A stretch of 12,527 bases of DNA from Thermoplasmata archaeon (lineage in GTDB: Archaea > Thermoplasmatota > Thermoplasmata > RBG-16-68-12 > JAGMCJ01). The notes beneath the pieces were generated by a model. The model saw only the letters and a list, made by a program, of their open reading frames with translations, had not been told where the DNA came from and did not search any database. The stretch lies in NCBI GenBank assembly GCA_023129265.1, contig JAGMCJ010000093.1:1-12527 (forward strand), read 5' to 3'. Below, piece by piece: positions 12,287 through 12,527 of this stretch (position 1 is its first letter; each line of letters starts with the position of its first letter). A program made the position numbers and the translations under genes.

Positions 12287-12527
12287 CTATCGGATCCCCG
12301 TCGCTCTTGTCAACTCCGTCACGTTGCTCTTGGTGAAGAACCCGTCGAAGTCGGCGTATCGGTGGATGTACTCGGTCACGAGCATCGAGTGGGCGGATGG
12401 CTCGGTGAACGTCTGTTTCAAGCCTTCTTCTTCCGAGCCAACTAGTTCGAGAAGGAACCTCAGTCCCTCTGTTTGAAGCGAATCCACGACGTCCTCTATC
12501 CTCGACGTGTTCCAGGCCAGATGGTGG
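12287..12527 (-). CDS. VOC-fold (glyoxalase/dioxygenase superfamily) protein, C-terminal part only
   Basis: The last 79 codons of a gene whose 5' part lies beyond the right edge. HHLAWNTSRIEDVVDSL supplies the strand and metal-binding His of a VOC module (betaalphabetabetabeta). GLKQTFTEPSAH and VTEYIHRY give the later strands with the usual Glu ligand. The tail DFDGFFTKSNVTELTRATG resembles the end of hydroxyphenylpyruvate dioxygenase-like and epimerase-like VOC proteins, but the stretch between the two ligands is too short for a full HPPD C-terminal domain. The fold is likely; the reaction cannot be told from this fragment. It is in the same direction as the disulfide reductase, 68 nt upstream of it. 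Confidence 0.6.
   Translation of the reverse strand, partial: HHLAWNTSRIEDVVDSLQTEGLRFLLELVGSEEEGLKQTFTEPSAHSMLVTEYIHRYADFDGFFTKSNVTELTRATGIR

Overview
This window is archaeal and most likely from a member of Thermoplasmatota. The evidence is the tight run eL42 (L44e) – eS27 – aIF2-alpha – Nop10 – PAC2 chaperone, an archaeal-type HMG-CoA synthase/thiolase operon, a Dph6-type diphthamide enzyme, a DUF835 protein, TATA-type promoters about 25 nt ahead of starts (some apparently leaderless), two tRNA genes without an encoded CCA end, and a large secreted protein with 'GWNLV' C-terminal modules. GC content looks moderately high (not computed). No mobile element, CRISPR array or prophage is visible, and no gene-free stretch exceeds 200 bases.

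Layout. Minus strand, 1-1922: a mevalonate-pathway operon read right to left, helix-turn-helix regulator → HMG-CoA synthase (TTG start) → acetoacetyl-CoA thiolase (cut by the window edge). It is driven by a TATA box at 1946-1954. tRNA-Pro(CGG) lies on the plus strand at 2039-2111. Minus strand, 2139-5603: dph6 followed by a 918-residue secreted M14 metallocarboxypeptidase with Ig-like, MAM-like and duplicated C-terminal modules. Plus strand, 5707-7076: a creatininase-family amidohydrolase overlapping rpiA by 4 nt. Minus strand, 7077-7445: a small winged-helix regulator whose stop codon abuts that of rpiA. Plus strand, 7609-9771: the translation/RNP/proteasome operon, then a DUF835 gene (9816-10511) and tRNA-Glu(TTC) (10561-10635). 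A 191-nt non-coding stretch with several stem-loops follows. Minus strand, 10827-12527: a class I FAD disulfide reductase with a His-rich tail, preceded by a truncated VOC-family gene.

How the genes work together. Thiolase and HMG-CoA synthase carry acetyl-CoA to HMG-CoA for archaeal lipid synthesis, and the leading regulator is well placed to control that flux. The plus-strand operon serves translation: two zinc-ribbon ribosomal proteins, the initiation factor subunit, an H/ACA RNP protein and a proteasome-assembly-type chaperone. Dph6 would complete diphthamide on EF2. If the creatininase-family enzyme is ArfB-like, its coupling to rpiA would join the two branches that feed archaeal flavin synthesis.

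Most of the window is recognisable archaeal core genome. The items most worth a second look are the regulator-led mevalonate operon, a CARDB-like domain apparently split by a MAM-like domain in the carboxypeptidase, direct repeats flanking the TATA box of the small regulator, the structured stretch after tRNA-Glu, and the orphan reductase with a His-X-His tail. I see no convincing wholly new multi-gene system.
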